This document shows positions 33,374 through 42,317 of a DNA stretch of 64,000 nucleotides, piece by piece. The DNA lies in NCBI RefSeq assembly GCF_011761985.1, contig NZ_JAASQT010000001.1, positions 620,001-684,000 of the forward strand, in the 5' to 3' direction. Source of the stretch: Brevundimonas terrae (lineage in GTDB: Bacteria; Pseudomonadota; Alphaproteobacteria; Caulobacterales; Caulobacteraceae). The translations under genes were made by a program, and so were the position numbers. The notes beneath the pieces were generated by a model that was given only the letters and a program-made list of their open reading frames with translations, was not told where the DNA came from and did no database searches. Position 1 is the stretch's first letter, and every line of letters begins with the position of its first letter.

Positions 33374-36300
33374 ATGAAAATTTTATTCTTTCTTGAGCCC
33401 TCTATCGAGCTGAACGATCCCCTTTTTAGATACGCCACGCTTAGAAATTCTATAAAACTTCAATCCCAGGCACTTTCTCAACAAGGGCACGACGTTCGTG
33501 TACTAGCCGCCGAGCACTTGCTGGCGCGCGCAGTTAAAGACGGGCACCATATTCCAGGTGCCACCCCTATCTCTTCACATTCTTACACAGCCGCATGCAT
33601 CGGCGCGGGTGCCTCGTCAGCAGATCGGCTGAACGATCCTCACCAGCCAGAATTATCCAAGATCATCTTGGCATCCCTGCCCGAGGGTTATGAGCCTGAT
33701 CACATCATAATTTGGGAGTCGCCAGCCGAGTATCTGAAAAATACGTTCCCAAACTCTGTGGTGATGTACCAGATGCCAGGTATATTCAGCCGCCCTCCTT
33801 TTGCTGATAGCGTCACGTATAGCCCCAATCTTCTTAAGCCAATCACATGGTCTCAGAATGATGAGGCGTCAGGTGTGGTGGGGCGTATCCGTGACCGTGC
33901 CGGAGAGTTTTATGCCCGCCACAATCCGCTCATGAAAGAAATCTCAGAGATAGGAACATCTTTTGAACGTACCATTCTGGTACCGTTGCAAATTGATGGA
34001 TATTTCATGGTCGACATGCTGGAGAATAATTTCCCCAGCCAATTCGACTTTCTTGTATATGTACTAGAAAAAACTCCTTCGAACATTGCGGTAATAGCAA
34101 CGCAATACAAAGGACGAAACGGACTTGGAAAAGTATTAAGCAACGATCAGATCGTATACTTAAGTAATATTTATTCAAATTTTATTTACTTAAAAAGTTC
34201 TGAAAGCATACCATATTGCAGCCAATACATTGCACCTTATGTCGATGGCGTCATCGGGCTGTCGTCATCAATCATCGCTCAGTTTGCACTTTGGAAGAAA
34301 CCTGCACTTGTTTTTGGCGAGTCTCATGTATCCGAATTTGCAACAACTTTCGAATACAGCGCTTTCATTGATCAGATAAAAATACGAAATACGATTGATA
34401 GAGATACGAAACTAGAGTCCTACCTTTCACTAAGCCAAGTCCTTATGAAGGACATACTAGAAGACGCATCGTCAGCACTAGGAATAGGAAGAGAAAGAAA
34501 AATAAACTTAGAAAATATGCTAAATGAGATGGACTTCGAGAGCGCCATTTCATCCCAGCCAAATCCTGTTCGAGAATGCTATAGCGATATAATATCTCTA
34601 GAATCTAAAGGATGCAGTGTCGTCTCTTTCGATATCTTTGACACGTTACTGGTGCGTACCTACGCACATCCCACTGACGTGTTTAAAGTGGTGGGCGCAC
34701 GATTTGCAGATCAGTTGGGCATCACTGCAAGCCTATTTTCTACATATCGCCAGAATGCAGAACGCAAAGCTTTCCAAAAGGCCATTGCAGCGAGCAGGGG
34801 GGAAATCACCCTACAACAAATCTATGTCGAGTTAGCGGACACACTTGGTGTGGATATGACCGAAATCGACAAGATCGCACAGTATGAAGCATACGTTGAG
34901 CAGGAATGCTTGATGAGGCGTGAAGGGGTATGTTCCGCATTCGACCGCCTGAAAGCACAAGGAAAGCAAATCATCCTTGTTTCGGACATGTACCTTCCGT
35001 CAGAGGTACTGCGGGCTGCGCTCGAAAAGAACAAAATTACCGGCTACAAAAAATTGTATCTCTCTTGTGAGGTTGGGCTCAAGAAACATAGCGGCAAGCT
35101 TTTCGATCACGTTTTAGAAGAGCTTCAGGTTGCTCCCCAGCAAGTTCTCCACATAGGAGACAACGATCATGGCGATATCAAGATGGCCAAGGAGCGAGGT
35201 ATCAATACCGTCCACGTGCCGCGGCCATGGCAGATATTTGAGAATTCTTCACTTTACAAGGATATTTGGAGTGCGACAACTGAGAGGCATGAGCCTGACC
35301 TAAAGCGGGTTCTGGCAGTGATAGCGAATGACGAGTTTTCCGAGTCTCAAAGCTCTAATTCTTGGTTTAATGGTGATGCGAAGAAGCTCGGATATTTCGG
35401 ATTAGGACCACTTTTATTTGATTACACAAACTGGCTAATCCGGACTTCGATGAATAATGGCGTCAAAAAGCTATTCTTCCTCGCCCGAGATGGTAAAATT
35501 ATGAAAGAGGCGTATGATTTTCTTGCCTCATCAATACCAGATGCCCCAAAATCTGAATATTTGTTATGTTCGAGACGAGCGGTTAACGTCGCTAATCTTG
35601 TAGACAGAAAAGCCGTCGAGCGTCTGCTTGAGATCGAATATACGACCGGCACTTTAGCTGCCTATATCGAAGGTCGTTTTGGTATCGTACCACACAAAAT
35701 TCCTAAAAACTTGCTAGTTGAGAATGGTTTTGAGCTCAACACAAGCGTAGGCAGCTCTACAAAAATTGATATCAAACCGTTTGTACGCGCATTAACGCCA
35801 CTAATTTTACAAAACGCTGCCGAAGAACGAGAGCTTTATCTTAAGTACCTAGAGGAGATTGGATTTTCAGGTTCAAACATAGCAGTGGTCGACATTGGCT
35901 ATGCCGGAACCATGCAAGAGTCATTAGCAGCACTTGCAGGCCTCAATCATCTTTCTGGTTATTACGTCGTAACATTCAGACCTGCCTTAGAACGTATGCG
36001 TCGCGCGCGACTGTCGTTCCACGGATATCTGGGTAATTTTATCGATCGGCACGATACAACCCAACTGTGGGCGCGCCATGTGCCCCTCTATGAAACGATG
36101 TTCTCTGCTGAGGAGACTTCATTTATGAAGTTCATGGATATAAATGGTGCGCGAATACCCATCTATATGGATGCAGGCGGGGATGAATCTCTACGTATGG
36201 CCGTTGTAAAAAACATTCGCCACGGCTCGCTAAGATTCATTCGAAGCATGCGCGCTGCATTCGGCACCTCTGCCCACGAAGTAGACATTGGTCATGAAAA

Positions 36301-36970
36301 ATCCTTAAAAACTCTAGCAACCTTCTTTGCAAGGCCATCGATAACAGACGCGCGTATACTTCAAGGCGTTGCGTTTGAAGATGCCTATGGAGGTGGACGA
36401 GGGACCATTCTACTCGCCAACAAGCGCATGGTTGGTGAGGTCTGGAAGGCCGGGCGTGAAGTTCTTGATGCTGATGCAGAAAGAGCTGAAGCCAATAATT
36501 CGCACTCGAATGGTGTTGTCACTGGTGGCACAATGTTCAACGCGAATGCTCTTCACACGGGTATCGGTATCCGTGAGAGATCTTCATATATGGTACCAGA
36601 AGGCAGTTCAGATGGAATGTTGTGCTACGGGCCCTATCGAAAATTTGCCAAAGGTAAGTGGATAGGAATCTTCGTATTTCATGCAGATGCTCAGCGTTTG
36701 TGTTCCATGTATATGGAAGTCGTTGTGGGCCAGTCTCGCATCCTTACAAGACAATCACTAGCTGCTAAGTTGATACACGGTACACAGTCATTGTATATTG
36801 ATTTTGAAGTACCAGATACTGAAGAGACACTCGAATTTCGCGTGCGAATTAAAAATGCAAATTCCGTTTCAGGTCTTAAATTACTGTCAGTGAGCGCCTT
36901 CCCTTCACCCGACAAAATCGCGACTACAAAAAAATTAAGGAATAAAATTTTTAGAGCTTTCAAGAAATAA
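33374..36970 (+). CDS. 1198-aa fusion: capsule-export/glycosyltransferase-like domain + HAD (COG5610-like) + C-terminal beta domain
   Basis: Residues about 1-390 look like the KpsS/KpsC-type capsule synthesis fold (ERTILVPLQIDGYFMVDML; VDGVIGLSSSIIAQFALWKKPALVFG). Residues about 410-960 match large HAD-type proteins of glycan clusters: catalytic FDIFDTLL with D420 and D423, VSDMYLP, and HIGDNDHGDIKMA (593-605), followed by the family-specific FLARDGKIMKEAYDFL and DIGYAGTMQESL. Residues about 1040-1180 appear beta-rich and may bind glycans. The gene is much more AT-rich than the core genome and is bracketed by IS copies, which suggests transfer. A role in a surface polysaccharide or glycan is inferred. 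Confidence 0.75.
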   Translation: MKILFFLEPSIELNDPLFRYATLRNSIKLQSQALSQQGHDVRVLAAEHLLARAVKDGHHIPGATPISSHSYTAACIGAGASSADRLNDPHQPELSKIILASLPEGYEPDHIIIWESPAEYLKNTFPNSVVMYQMPGIFSRPPFADSVTYSPNLLKPITWSQNDEASGVVGRIRDRAGEFYARHNPLMKEISEIGTSFERTILVPLQIDGYFMVDMLENNFPSQFDFLVYVLEKTPSNIAVIATQYKGRNGLGKVLSNDQIVYLSNIYSNFIYLKSSESIPYCSQYIAPYVDGVIGLSSSIIAQFALWKKPALVFGESHVSEFATTFEYSAFIDQIKIRNTIDRDTKLESYLSLSQVLMKDILEDASSALGIGRERKINLENMLNEMDFESAISSQPNPVRECYSDIISLESKGCSVVSFDIFDTLLVRTYAHPTDVFKVVGARFADQLGITASLFSTYRQNAERKAFQKAIAASRGEITLQQIYVELADTLGVDMTEIDKIAQYEAYVEQECLMRREGVCSAFDRLKAQGKQIILVSDMYLPSEVLRAALEKNKITGYKKLYLSCEVGLKKHSGKLFDHVLEELQVAPQQVLHIGDNDHGDIKMAKERGINTVHVPRPWQIFENSSLYKDIWSATTERHEPDLKRVLAVIANDEFSESQSSNSWFNGDAKKLGYFGLGPLLFDYTNWLIRTSMNNGVKKLFFLARDGKIMKEAYDFLASSIPDAPKSEYLLCSRRAVNVANLVDRKAVERLLEIEYTTGTLAAYIEGRFGIVPHKIPKNLLVENGFELNTSVGSSTKIDIKPFVRALTPLILQNAAEERELYLKYLEEIGFSGSNIAVVDIGYAGTMQESLAALAGLNHLSGYYVVTFRPALERMRRARLSFHGYLGNFIDRHDTTQLWARHVPLYETMFSAEETSFMKFMDINGARIPIYMDAGGDESLRMAVVKNIRHGSLRFIRSMRAAFGTSAHEVDIGHEKSLKTLATFFARPSITDARILQGVAFEDAYGGGRGTILLANKRMVGEVWKAGREVLDADAERAEANNSHSNGVVTGGTMFNANALHTGIGIRERSSYMVPEGSSDGMLCYGPYRKFAKGKWIGIFVFHADAQRLCSMYMEVVVGQSRILTRQSLAAKLIHGTQSLYIDFEVPDTEETLEFRVRIKNANSVSGLKLLSVSAFPSPDKIATTKKLRNKIFRAFKK

Positions 36971-36979
36971 AGCAGCCGG

Positions 36980-37014
36980 AGTGGCGGGCCCATCTTTAGG
37001 GCCCGCCACTTATT
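36980..37014. terminator. Strong bidirectional terminator
   Basis: AGTGGCGGGCCC (36980-36991) / GGGCCCGCCACT (36999-37010) then TATTT. It separates the convergent fusion gene and methyltransferase gene and stands out as GC-rich within AT-rich DNA. Confidence 0.88.
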
Positions 37015-37769
37015 TAAATGATACCAATATTAGTTGATTTTATATTTTCTTGTTCCCATTCAATTGTACCGTTAGGAACAATTCTATACTCCTCTGCGGA
37101 AATGTATTTCCCGCGAACTTCTTTAAACTTAGTTGACGGTGGAATTTGATAGCATTCGCTCCATCCAATGCTATCAATCAAAGCACTTCCCTTATGTGCG
37201 GCCTTAAATGGAAAGTATTTGCTTAGCATTTCAATATCACCAACAATTCCAGTAGCTACAGTAAAATCCTTAGACTTTATTGGTCGCTTTGGAACTAAGA
37301 TCGATTTCTCAAACTTACCATTACACAACCGGGCTTCAGAACAGTCGTACCCAGATACAACAACTGAATAAACAAGAGTGGCTAAAGACCAGGTTGATAT
37401 GTGACCTGAAAGAAGTTTGTTTAAATGAGGTCTTGGAACTATAATGCAAACATACCCATCATCCTCACAAATATCGAACAATTTTTCAATAAAATCACCC
37501 TGATTTCTAATGTGCTCTATAACATTTGAACAGTATACATATTGAAATTTTTTCTCAAAATTTATATGCATAAAATCTCCAGGATAATTTTGCCCTATAA
37601 GTGTATTATTGAAATCATTTGTGTATACTTCATCAAAGAATAATTCAAAAAAAGCTTTATGCTGATTGCCCCCAGATCCAACATCAATTATTGATCTGTG
37701 GTCATTACCATCAGATACGATCCTTAGAGCTGCTTCTAATCCGTTACGTAATTCTATATTATATTTCAT
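37014..37769 (-). CDS. Class I SAM-dependent methyltransferase
   Basis: A 251-residue protein. Motif I SIIDVGSGG (26-34) and the post-II region YVYCSNVIEHIRN (about 77-89) identify a Rossmann-fold SAM methyltransferase of the type common in polysaccharide loci. The substrate is unknown; a sugar or glycan is likely given the neighbour and the AT-rich composition that both share. The two genes converge on a shared terminator. The stop codon lies at the left edge of the terminator tail. Confidence 0.82.
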   Translation of the reverse strand: MKYNIELRNGLEAALRIVSDGNDHRSIIDVGSGGNQHKAFFELFFDEVYTNDFNNTLIGQNYPGDFMHINFEKKFQYVYCSNVIEHIRNQGDFIEKLFDICEDDGYVCIIVPRPHLNKLLSGHISTWSLATLVYSVVVSGYDCSEARLCNGKFEKSILVPKRPIKSKDFTVATGIVGDIEMLSKYFPFKAAHKGSALIDSIGWSECYQIPPSTKFKEVRGKYISAEEYRIVPNGTIEWEQENIKSTNIGII

Positions 37770-37924
37770 CTTTGATTCTTATTCTCTCTTCTTGAGATAC
37801 AAAAAGCCATCGTTATTTAATTGCGCTTGGCCCAATACGGACACTTCAACTGGCACCACATAAATGCGCAACCCGTACATACCTGTGTTATTTTACAGGA
37901 CGCTGGCTAAAATGAAACTGCTTA

Positions 37925-38727
37925 GGCTCAAGACTCATAACCAGAAGAGCACAGTAACGGCGAGAGCTATGACGGAAAGGAAGACGTTCGGGCATCGATC
38001 GTAGCGCGTAGCAACACGTCGACAGTCTTGCAGACGACCAAACATAATCTCGATGCGGTTGCGTCGTTTGTATCGAAGTTTGTCATACTAGATGATCTCG
38101 GTGCGGGCTTTACGTCTGGGGATGCAAGGCGTCCCTGAACCATTCCGCGTCATAGCCCCTATCGCCCAGCAGCCACTGAACTCGGGGTAGACTATCCAGA
38201 AGAGCTATCGCACCGGTGTGGTCGCTGACCTGGCCAGCCGTCGCAAACAGGCTGATAGGGCGTCCATTCTCATCTGTAGTGGCATGAAGTTTGGTGTTCA
38301 CCCCGCCTTTCGGGCGTCCGATCAGTCGCCCGAGGCCACTTTTTTACCCCAGACTCGAAACCGTGCGGTGGGCCTTCAGATAGGTCGCGTCGATCATGAA
38401 GGTGCCGGGTTCGGTCTGCTCGCCAGACGGAACCTCCATCATCTGAACGAATACCTTGCTTCGCTCCACCGCTTCCAACGATTGTAGAAGGTCTTATGTG
38501 ACCCGTAGGCCGTCGGCTCATCTCGCCAACACAGGCCATTGCGATTGACGAAGATGATCCTGCTCAACACAGCGATCATCTACGCGGGGCTTGCCGTGGC
38601 TCTTAGGAAAATAGGACTCCAGCCGAGCCATCTGCCCGTCTGTCAACCAAGACAGGTTACTCATAATCCAGACACTTCTCAGGAGCCTGAATCAGATCGA
38701 ATGCACCAAATCAATGGAGCCTGAGCC
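37925..38727 (-). mobile_element. IS5-family element, copy 2 (803 bp, full length but inactive)
   Basis: Ends GGCTCA (37925-37930) / TGAGCC (38722-38727) are flanked by TA on both sides. The coding strand is -, in the same orientation as copy 1. The translated parts (SNLSWLTDGQMARLESYFPK, MNTKLHATTDENG, LLGDRGYDAEWFRD, RRVATRYDRCP) match IS5-family IS427-type transposases. Right flanks of both copies also share TAGGTAC just outside the inverted end. Confidence 0.88.
37935..38664 (-). pseudogene. Broken IS5-family transposase of copy 2
   Basis: Reading from ATG at 38664 the frame holds MSNLSWLTDGQ through PRVDDR and then shifts near 38570-38580, where one base is missing relative to the family's RVLSGIIFVNRNG stretch. 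Further on, MIDATYLKAHR is followed by an in-frame TAA at 38346-38344 in place of the family's VKKGG. The remaining frame continues with the catalytic GDRGYD region and ends at 37935. The enzyme cannot be made intact unless by frameshift and readthrough. Confidence 0.8.
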
Positions 38728-38741
38728 TAGGTACAACTTCA

Positions 38742-38830
38742 GGACTCAAAACTCATGACCAGAAACGGCAGCGCAAATATAATCGCTAAACGCATCGCTG
38801 TGATGAGCGGACTGATGGTGCCACCCTCCC
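38742..38830 (-). mobile_element. Possible end fragment of a third IS5-type element
   Basis: GGACTCAAAACTCATGACCAGAA (start 38742) parallels the left end of copy 2 (GGCTCAAGACTCATAACCAGAA), and the neighbouring - strand reads similar to the transposase C-terminus. It lies 14 bp beyond the right end of copy 2. It suggests serial insertion at one spot; the similarity is short. Confidence 0.45.
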
Positions 38831-38873
38831 CCTGTGTCAGCTTACAAGGTCTTGGGCAGGTCATTTTGCGCTG

Positions 38874-39296
38874 TCAGGTGTCGCGGTCGAATAGGCTGGT
38901 CAGGTCCAGTCGGCGCGATAGCAGGCTTTCGAGCGTATAGCCGTCTAGGACTGCGATGAAGGCTGCAAGTGCTTTGTTCAAGGCACCGGTAAGACCGCAT
39001 GCCGGGGCGATGATACAGCTTGCACAGTCCACCAGATCGAAGCCTTCCTCGGTATGGCGGATGACGGCACCGACATTGATGTCGGACGGTACCTTGGCCA
39101 AACGCACACCGCCGAAACGGCCACGCACGCTTTCGACATAGCCTGCGCCGACGAGGTCGCTGACCACTTTCATCAGATGATTTTGTGAAATATCATAGGC
39201 TTGAGCGATTTCTGCGATTGAGCAGAGCCGGTCCTGACGCGCACCCAGATAGAGCAAAACGCGCATTGCATAATCAGTGTAGCGCGTAAGGCGCAT
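38874..39296 (-). CDS. nsrR: Rrf2-family nitric-oxide sensor NsrR
   Basis: A 140-residue Rrf2 regulator. RYTDYAMRVLLYLG begins the winged helix, ISQNHLMKVVSDLVGAGYVESVRGRFGGVRLA is its recognition region, and cysteines 91, 94 and 100 (C-x2-C-x5-C) bind the [Fe-S] cluster that senses NO. It is divergent from a DUF1971-hmp operon, the usual NsrR target, and a matching palindrome overlaps that promoter. This is the first core gene after the IS region. Confidence 0.93.
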   Translation of the reverse strand: MRLTRYTDYAMRVLLYLGARQDRLCSIAEIAQAYDISQNHLMKVVSDLVGAGYVESVRGRFGGVRLAKVPSDINVGAVIRHTEEGFDLVDCASCIIAPACGLTGALNKALAAFIAVLDGYTLESLLSRRLDLTSLFDRDT

Positions 39297-39342
39297 TTCG
39301 CACTCCAGCCGAATTTAGAAACCGTCTCATATATATATTTTA

Positions 39343-39370
39343 TTTGCATGTTTTAGGTTGGTGTTATAGA
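39343..39370 (+). promoter_or_regulatory. Candidate promoter of the DUF1971-hmp operon
   Basis: TTTGCA (39343-39348) and TATAGA (39365-39370), 16 bp apart, resemble sigma-70 elements. The -10 overlaps the NsrR-type palindrome, so bound NsrR would block it. Confidence 0.45.
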
Positions 39371-39387
39371 TGCATTTCTAGTGCATC
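39369..39387. promoter_or_regulatory. NsrR-type operator
   Basis: GATGCA (39369-39374) / TGCATC (39382-39387) with a 7-bp centre TTTCTAG, matching the known NsrR pattern of GATGCAT-type half-sites around an A/T-rich middle. It is 17 bp upstream of the DUF1971 start, next to nsrR itself. Confidence 0.75.
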
Positions 39388-39403
39388 AATGGAGCGCAAG
39401 CCT

Positions 39404-39742
39404 ATGAATGGCCCGTCGCACAGTCACCGCGAACCCCAAACGCCACCGGAGCAAGCGCCGGTGGCGGTGGCGCTGCCCCAGCCCTATCGCTCAACGCCTG
39501 TATTTGATGAAATCAGCCTGCCAGCTGCGCTGCGGAGCGCTCACAGCCTGAAAGCTGGAACATGGGGCCGGATTTGCGTCATCGAAGGGCAGTTGAAGCT
39601 GACCTATTGCGACACGCATGAGCAGGTCCTTTTGTCACCCGAGGTTTCAGGTCTGATCCAGCCACAACAGCTTCATTTTGTTGAGCCTCTGGGGCCCATC
39701 AAGATGCGGATCGACTTCTTCGACACCCAGCCTGACGGCTGA
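39404..39742 (+). CDS. DUF1971 (TehB N-terminal-like) small cupin protein
   Basis: A 112-residue single-domain protein of the DUF1971 type (LPQPYRSTPVFDEISLPAALRSAHSLKAGTWGRICVIEGQLKLTY, HFVEPLGPIKMRIDFF). These cupin-like proteins are found beside NsrR and Hmp in many alphaproteobacteria, suggesting a part in nitrosative stress; the activity is unknown. I chose the ATG at 39404 because GGAG lies 10 bp upstream at 39391; the ATG at 39389 is an alternative. It is cotranscribed with hmp, which starts 49 bp later. Confidence 0.85.
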   Translation: MNGPSHSHREPQTPPEQAPVAVALPQPYRSTPVFDEISLPAALRSAHSLKAGTWGRICVIEGQLKLTYCDTHEQVLLSPEVSGLIQPQQLHFVEPLGPIKMRIDFFDTQPDG

Positions 39743-39791
39743 GGCCGCCCCCTTCCCGACCTATTATTTTTATCATCCAAGGAGACCTCTG

Positions 39792-41000
39792 ATGGCCCAA
39801 GCCCTCAGTGAGCGTACCATTGCGCTCGTCAAAGCCACCGTACCTGCGCTGGAAGCCCACGGCATGGATATCGTGCGCGAGATGTATTCGCGCATGTTCC
39901 AGAATCCGGAAATCCGCGACCTGTTCAACCAGTCGCACCACGGCGACGCAGGGTCCCAGCCGCGCGCGCTCACCGGCGCCATTCTGGCCTATGCCAATAA
40001 TATCGAGAACCTCGGTGCCCTGGCCGCGTCTGTCGAACGCATCGCCCAGAAGCATGTTGGCCTGCAAATCCTGCCCGAGCATTACCCGCATGTCGGCAAT
40101 GCCCTGCTGGGGGCCATCGCCCATGTTCTGGGTGATGCCGCGACCGAGGAAATCCTGAATGCCTGGGGGGAGGCCTACTGGTTCCTAGCCAACATTCTGA
40201 TCACCCGTGAAGCGACCATCTATAACGACCTTGCCTCGGCCAAGGGCGGGTGGAATGGCTGGCGGGCCTTTGAAGTGGTTGAGGTGCGCCCCGAGAGTTC
40301 GGTCATCACCTCCTATGTTCTCAAGCCCAAGGATGGTGGTCCGGTACTGCGCCATCGCCCCGGCCAGTATCTGACCTTCTGGTTCGACATTCCGGGGCAC
40401 GCACCGGTCAAGCGCAACTATTCGATATCGTGCGCGCCGAACGACGAGACCTACCGGATTTCTGTGAAGCGCGAAGAGCAAGGTCTGGCTTCCGGCTGGC
40501 TGCACGACAATGCCCGCATCGGTACCATCCTGAAGGTGGGCGCTCCGGCGGGTGACTTCTTCCTGAGCGAAACACCGCAACGTCCTGTTGTTCTGCTGTC
40601 TGGCGGTGTGGGCCTGACCCCGATGGTGTCCATGCTCGAAACCATTGTCGCCACGCATCCGCAGGCAGAGGTGCATTACGTCCACGGTGCACGCGATGCA
40701 GACTCGCACGCCATGGGCGCGCATATCCGCAATCTGGTTGCCGCACACACCAAGGCCCGCAGCACTGTCTTTTATGAAGTGTCAGACAATGATGCCGAAA
40801 ATCCGGGCTGTGACCAGCTCGGCATGATTTCGGGTCAGTGGCTGTCGAACCAGACCCCCGTCGCAGAAGCGGACTACTATCTGTGTGGCCCCCGCCCCTT
40901 CCTGCGCGCTCTGGTCTCCGACCTGAAGTCCGCCGGCGTATCCTCGGATCGTATCCACTACGAGTTCTTCGGTCCGGCCGACGAAGCTCTGGCAGCATAA
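39792..41000 (+). CDS. hmp: Flavohaemoprotein, nitric oxide dioxygenase
   Basis: A 402-residue enzyme that oxidises NO to nitrate with NADPH and O2. The globin domain (about 1-140) has the proximal His88 in AQKHVGLQI. The FAD domain contains RNYS (208-211), and the NAD(P) domain has GGVGLTPM (271-278) and the C-terminal FFGP. AAGGAG precedes the ATG by 8 bp. It is under the NsrR-type operator with the DUF1971 gene, forming an NO-detoxification operon. Confidence 0.97.
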   Translation: MAQALSERTIALVKATVPALEAHGMDIVREMYSRMFQNPEIRDLFNQSHHGDAGSQPRALTGAILAYANNIENLGALAASVERIAQKHVGLQILPEHYPHVGNALLGAIAHVLGDAATEEILNAWGEAYWFLANILITREATIYNDLASAKGGWNGWRAFEVVEVRPESSVITSYVLKPKDGGPVLRHRPGQYLTFWFDIPGHAPVKRNYSISCAPNDETYRISVKREEQGLASGWLHDNARIGTILKVGAPAGDFFLSETPQRPVVLLSGGVGLTPMVSMLETIVATHPQAEVHYVHGARDADSHAMGAHIRNLVAAHTKARSTVFYEVSDNDAENPGCDQLGMISGQWLSNQTPVAEADYYLCGPRPFLRALVSDLKSAGVSSDRIHYEFFGPADEALAA

Positions 41001-41054
41001 TCCGTCAAAGCACCGCCCGCCGGAAGCTCTGGGGCTTCCGGCGGGTTCGTGTGT

Positions 41055-42317
41055 TCAACTGGTGAAGAACTGCTGCGTGCCGTGGGCCTCGATGGCCGTG
41101 GCGAGGCGGTTGAGGGCGTGGATATAGGCAGCGGTGCGCAAGGTGACGTCCTTGTCTCTGGCAATGTTCCACACCACGTCGCCTTCACGCTCGATGATGG
41201 TTTTCAGGCGGGTGTGAACCTCGTCCAGCGTCCAGTAATAGCCTTGGCGGTTCTGGACCCATTCGAAATAGGACACCGTCACGCCACCGGCATTGGCCAG
41301 AATATCGGGCAGGACAATCACGCCCTTTTTCGCCAGAATTTCATCGGCGGCCGGTGTGATCGGCCCATTGGCCAGCTCCAGAACCACCCTGGCCTTGACC
41401 GTATTGGCATTGCCCTCGTGGATCATGTCTTCCATGGCCGACGGGACGAGGACATCGGTTTCCAGACCGATCAGTTCGTCTGCCGAAATGGCCTTGCCGC
41501 CATGTTCGGCATCCAGCACTGAACGGCCCTGATTTTTGGCGGCCAGCAGAGCATCCAGATCCAGTCCGCCCGACGCATAAACCGCACCGCGCGAGTCCGA
41601 CACACCGATAATCTTGGCCCCGATGCTGCGGAACAGTCGCGCCGCATGCTGGCCCGCATTGCCAAAGCCCTGAACGACAACGCGCAGGCCTTCGGTCGGC
41701 AGGCCCAGACGTTCGGTCAGATGGCCGACCAGATAAAAACCGCCACGCGCCGTCGCATCGTCGCGCCCCAGAGAACCGCCCAGCGCAATCGGCTTGCCCG
41801 TGATAACGCCCGGATGCGGCTCGCCACGGATGGTCGAATACTCGTCCGACATCCAGCCCATAATCATGGCATTGGTATAGACATCAGGGGCCGGAATATC
41901 GCGATCGGGACCGATGATGCTGGCAAAGGCCTGCACATAGGCGCGCGACAGCCGTTCCAGTTCGGCCTTGGACAGGCTCTTGGGATCAACCCGCACCGCC
42001 CCCTTGCCACCGCCATAGGGCAGATTGGTCACCGCGCATTTGACCGTCATCCAGAAGGCCAGCGTCTCGACCTCCTCGGCAGTCGACTCGGGATGGAAAC
42101 GGATACCGCCCTTGGTCGGACCGCGCGTATCGTCATAGCGACAGCGCCAGGCGAGGAAGGATTTGCGCGATCCGTCATCCATGCGGATCAACAGTCGAAC
42201 CTTCATGGTTTCACGCGGGTATTTCAGCTTCTCCAACACATCGCTGTCGATCTGAACATGACGCGCTGCGTCATCGAGGCGGGTCAGGGCCGCTTGCAAG
42301 ATATCCGGGTTAGACAT
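41055..42317 (-). CDS. Glu/Leu/Phe/Val dehydrogenase, probable glutamate dehydrogenase
   Basis: A 420-residue hexameric amino-acid dehydrogenase. The substrate region GPTKGGIRFHP and the catalytic Lys in VKCAVTNLPYGGGKGAVRVDP are followed by the nucleotide motif VQGFGNAGQHAAR and NAGGVTVSYFEWVQNRQGYYW. The length and pattern fit the roughly 420-aa NAD-type GdhA/RocG class. It interconverts glutamate and 2-oxoglutarate + ammonia. The start at 42317 is preferred over 42401, which adds an unrelated 28-residue extension. There are no linked genes. Confidence 0.93.
   Translation of the reverse strand: MSNPDILQAALTRLDDAARHVQIDSDVLEKLKYPRETMKVRLLIRMDDGSRKSFLAWRCRYDDTRGPTKGGIRFHPESTAEEVETLAFWMTVKCAVTNLPYGGGKGAVRVDPKSLSKAELERLSRAYVQAFASIIGPDRDIPAPDVYTNAMIMGWMSDEYSTIRGEPHPGVITGKPIALGGSLGRDDATARGGFYLVGHLTERLGLPTEGLRVVVQGFGNAGQHAARLFRSIGAKIIGVSDSRGAVYASGGLDLDALLAAKNQGRSVLDAEHGGKAISADELIGLETDVLVPSAMEDMIHEGNANTVKARVVLELANGPITPAADEILAKKGVIVLPDILANAGGVTVSYFEWVQNRQGYYWTLDEVHTRLKTIIEREGDVVWNIARDKDVTLRTAAYIHALNRLATAIEAHGTQQFFTS

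Noticed and set aside
38816..38835. Possible second copy of the tRNA-Thr 3' end (attachment site)
   Set aside because: Only a loose CCACCCT-type similarity; no 3' tRNA sequence is repeated and no integrase gene is present.
38755..38940. Small + strand open frame of 61 codons beside nsrR
   Set aside because: It overlaps the IS-end remnant and nsrR on the other strand and has a random composition.
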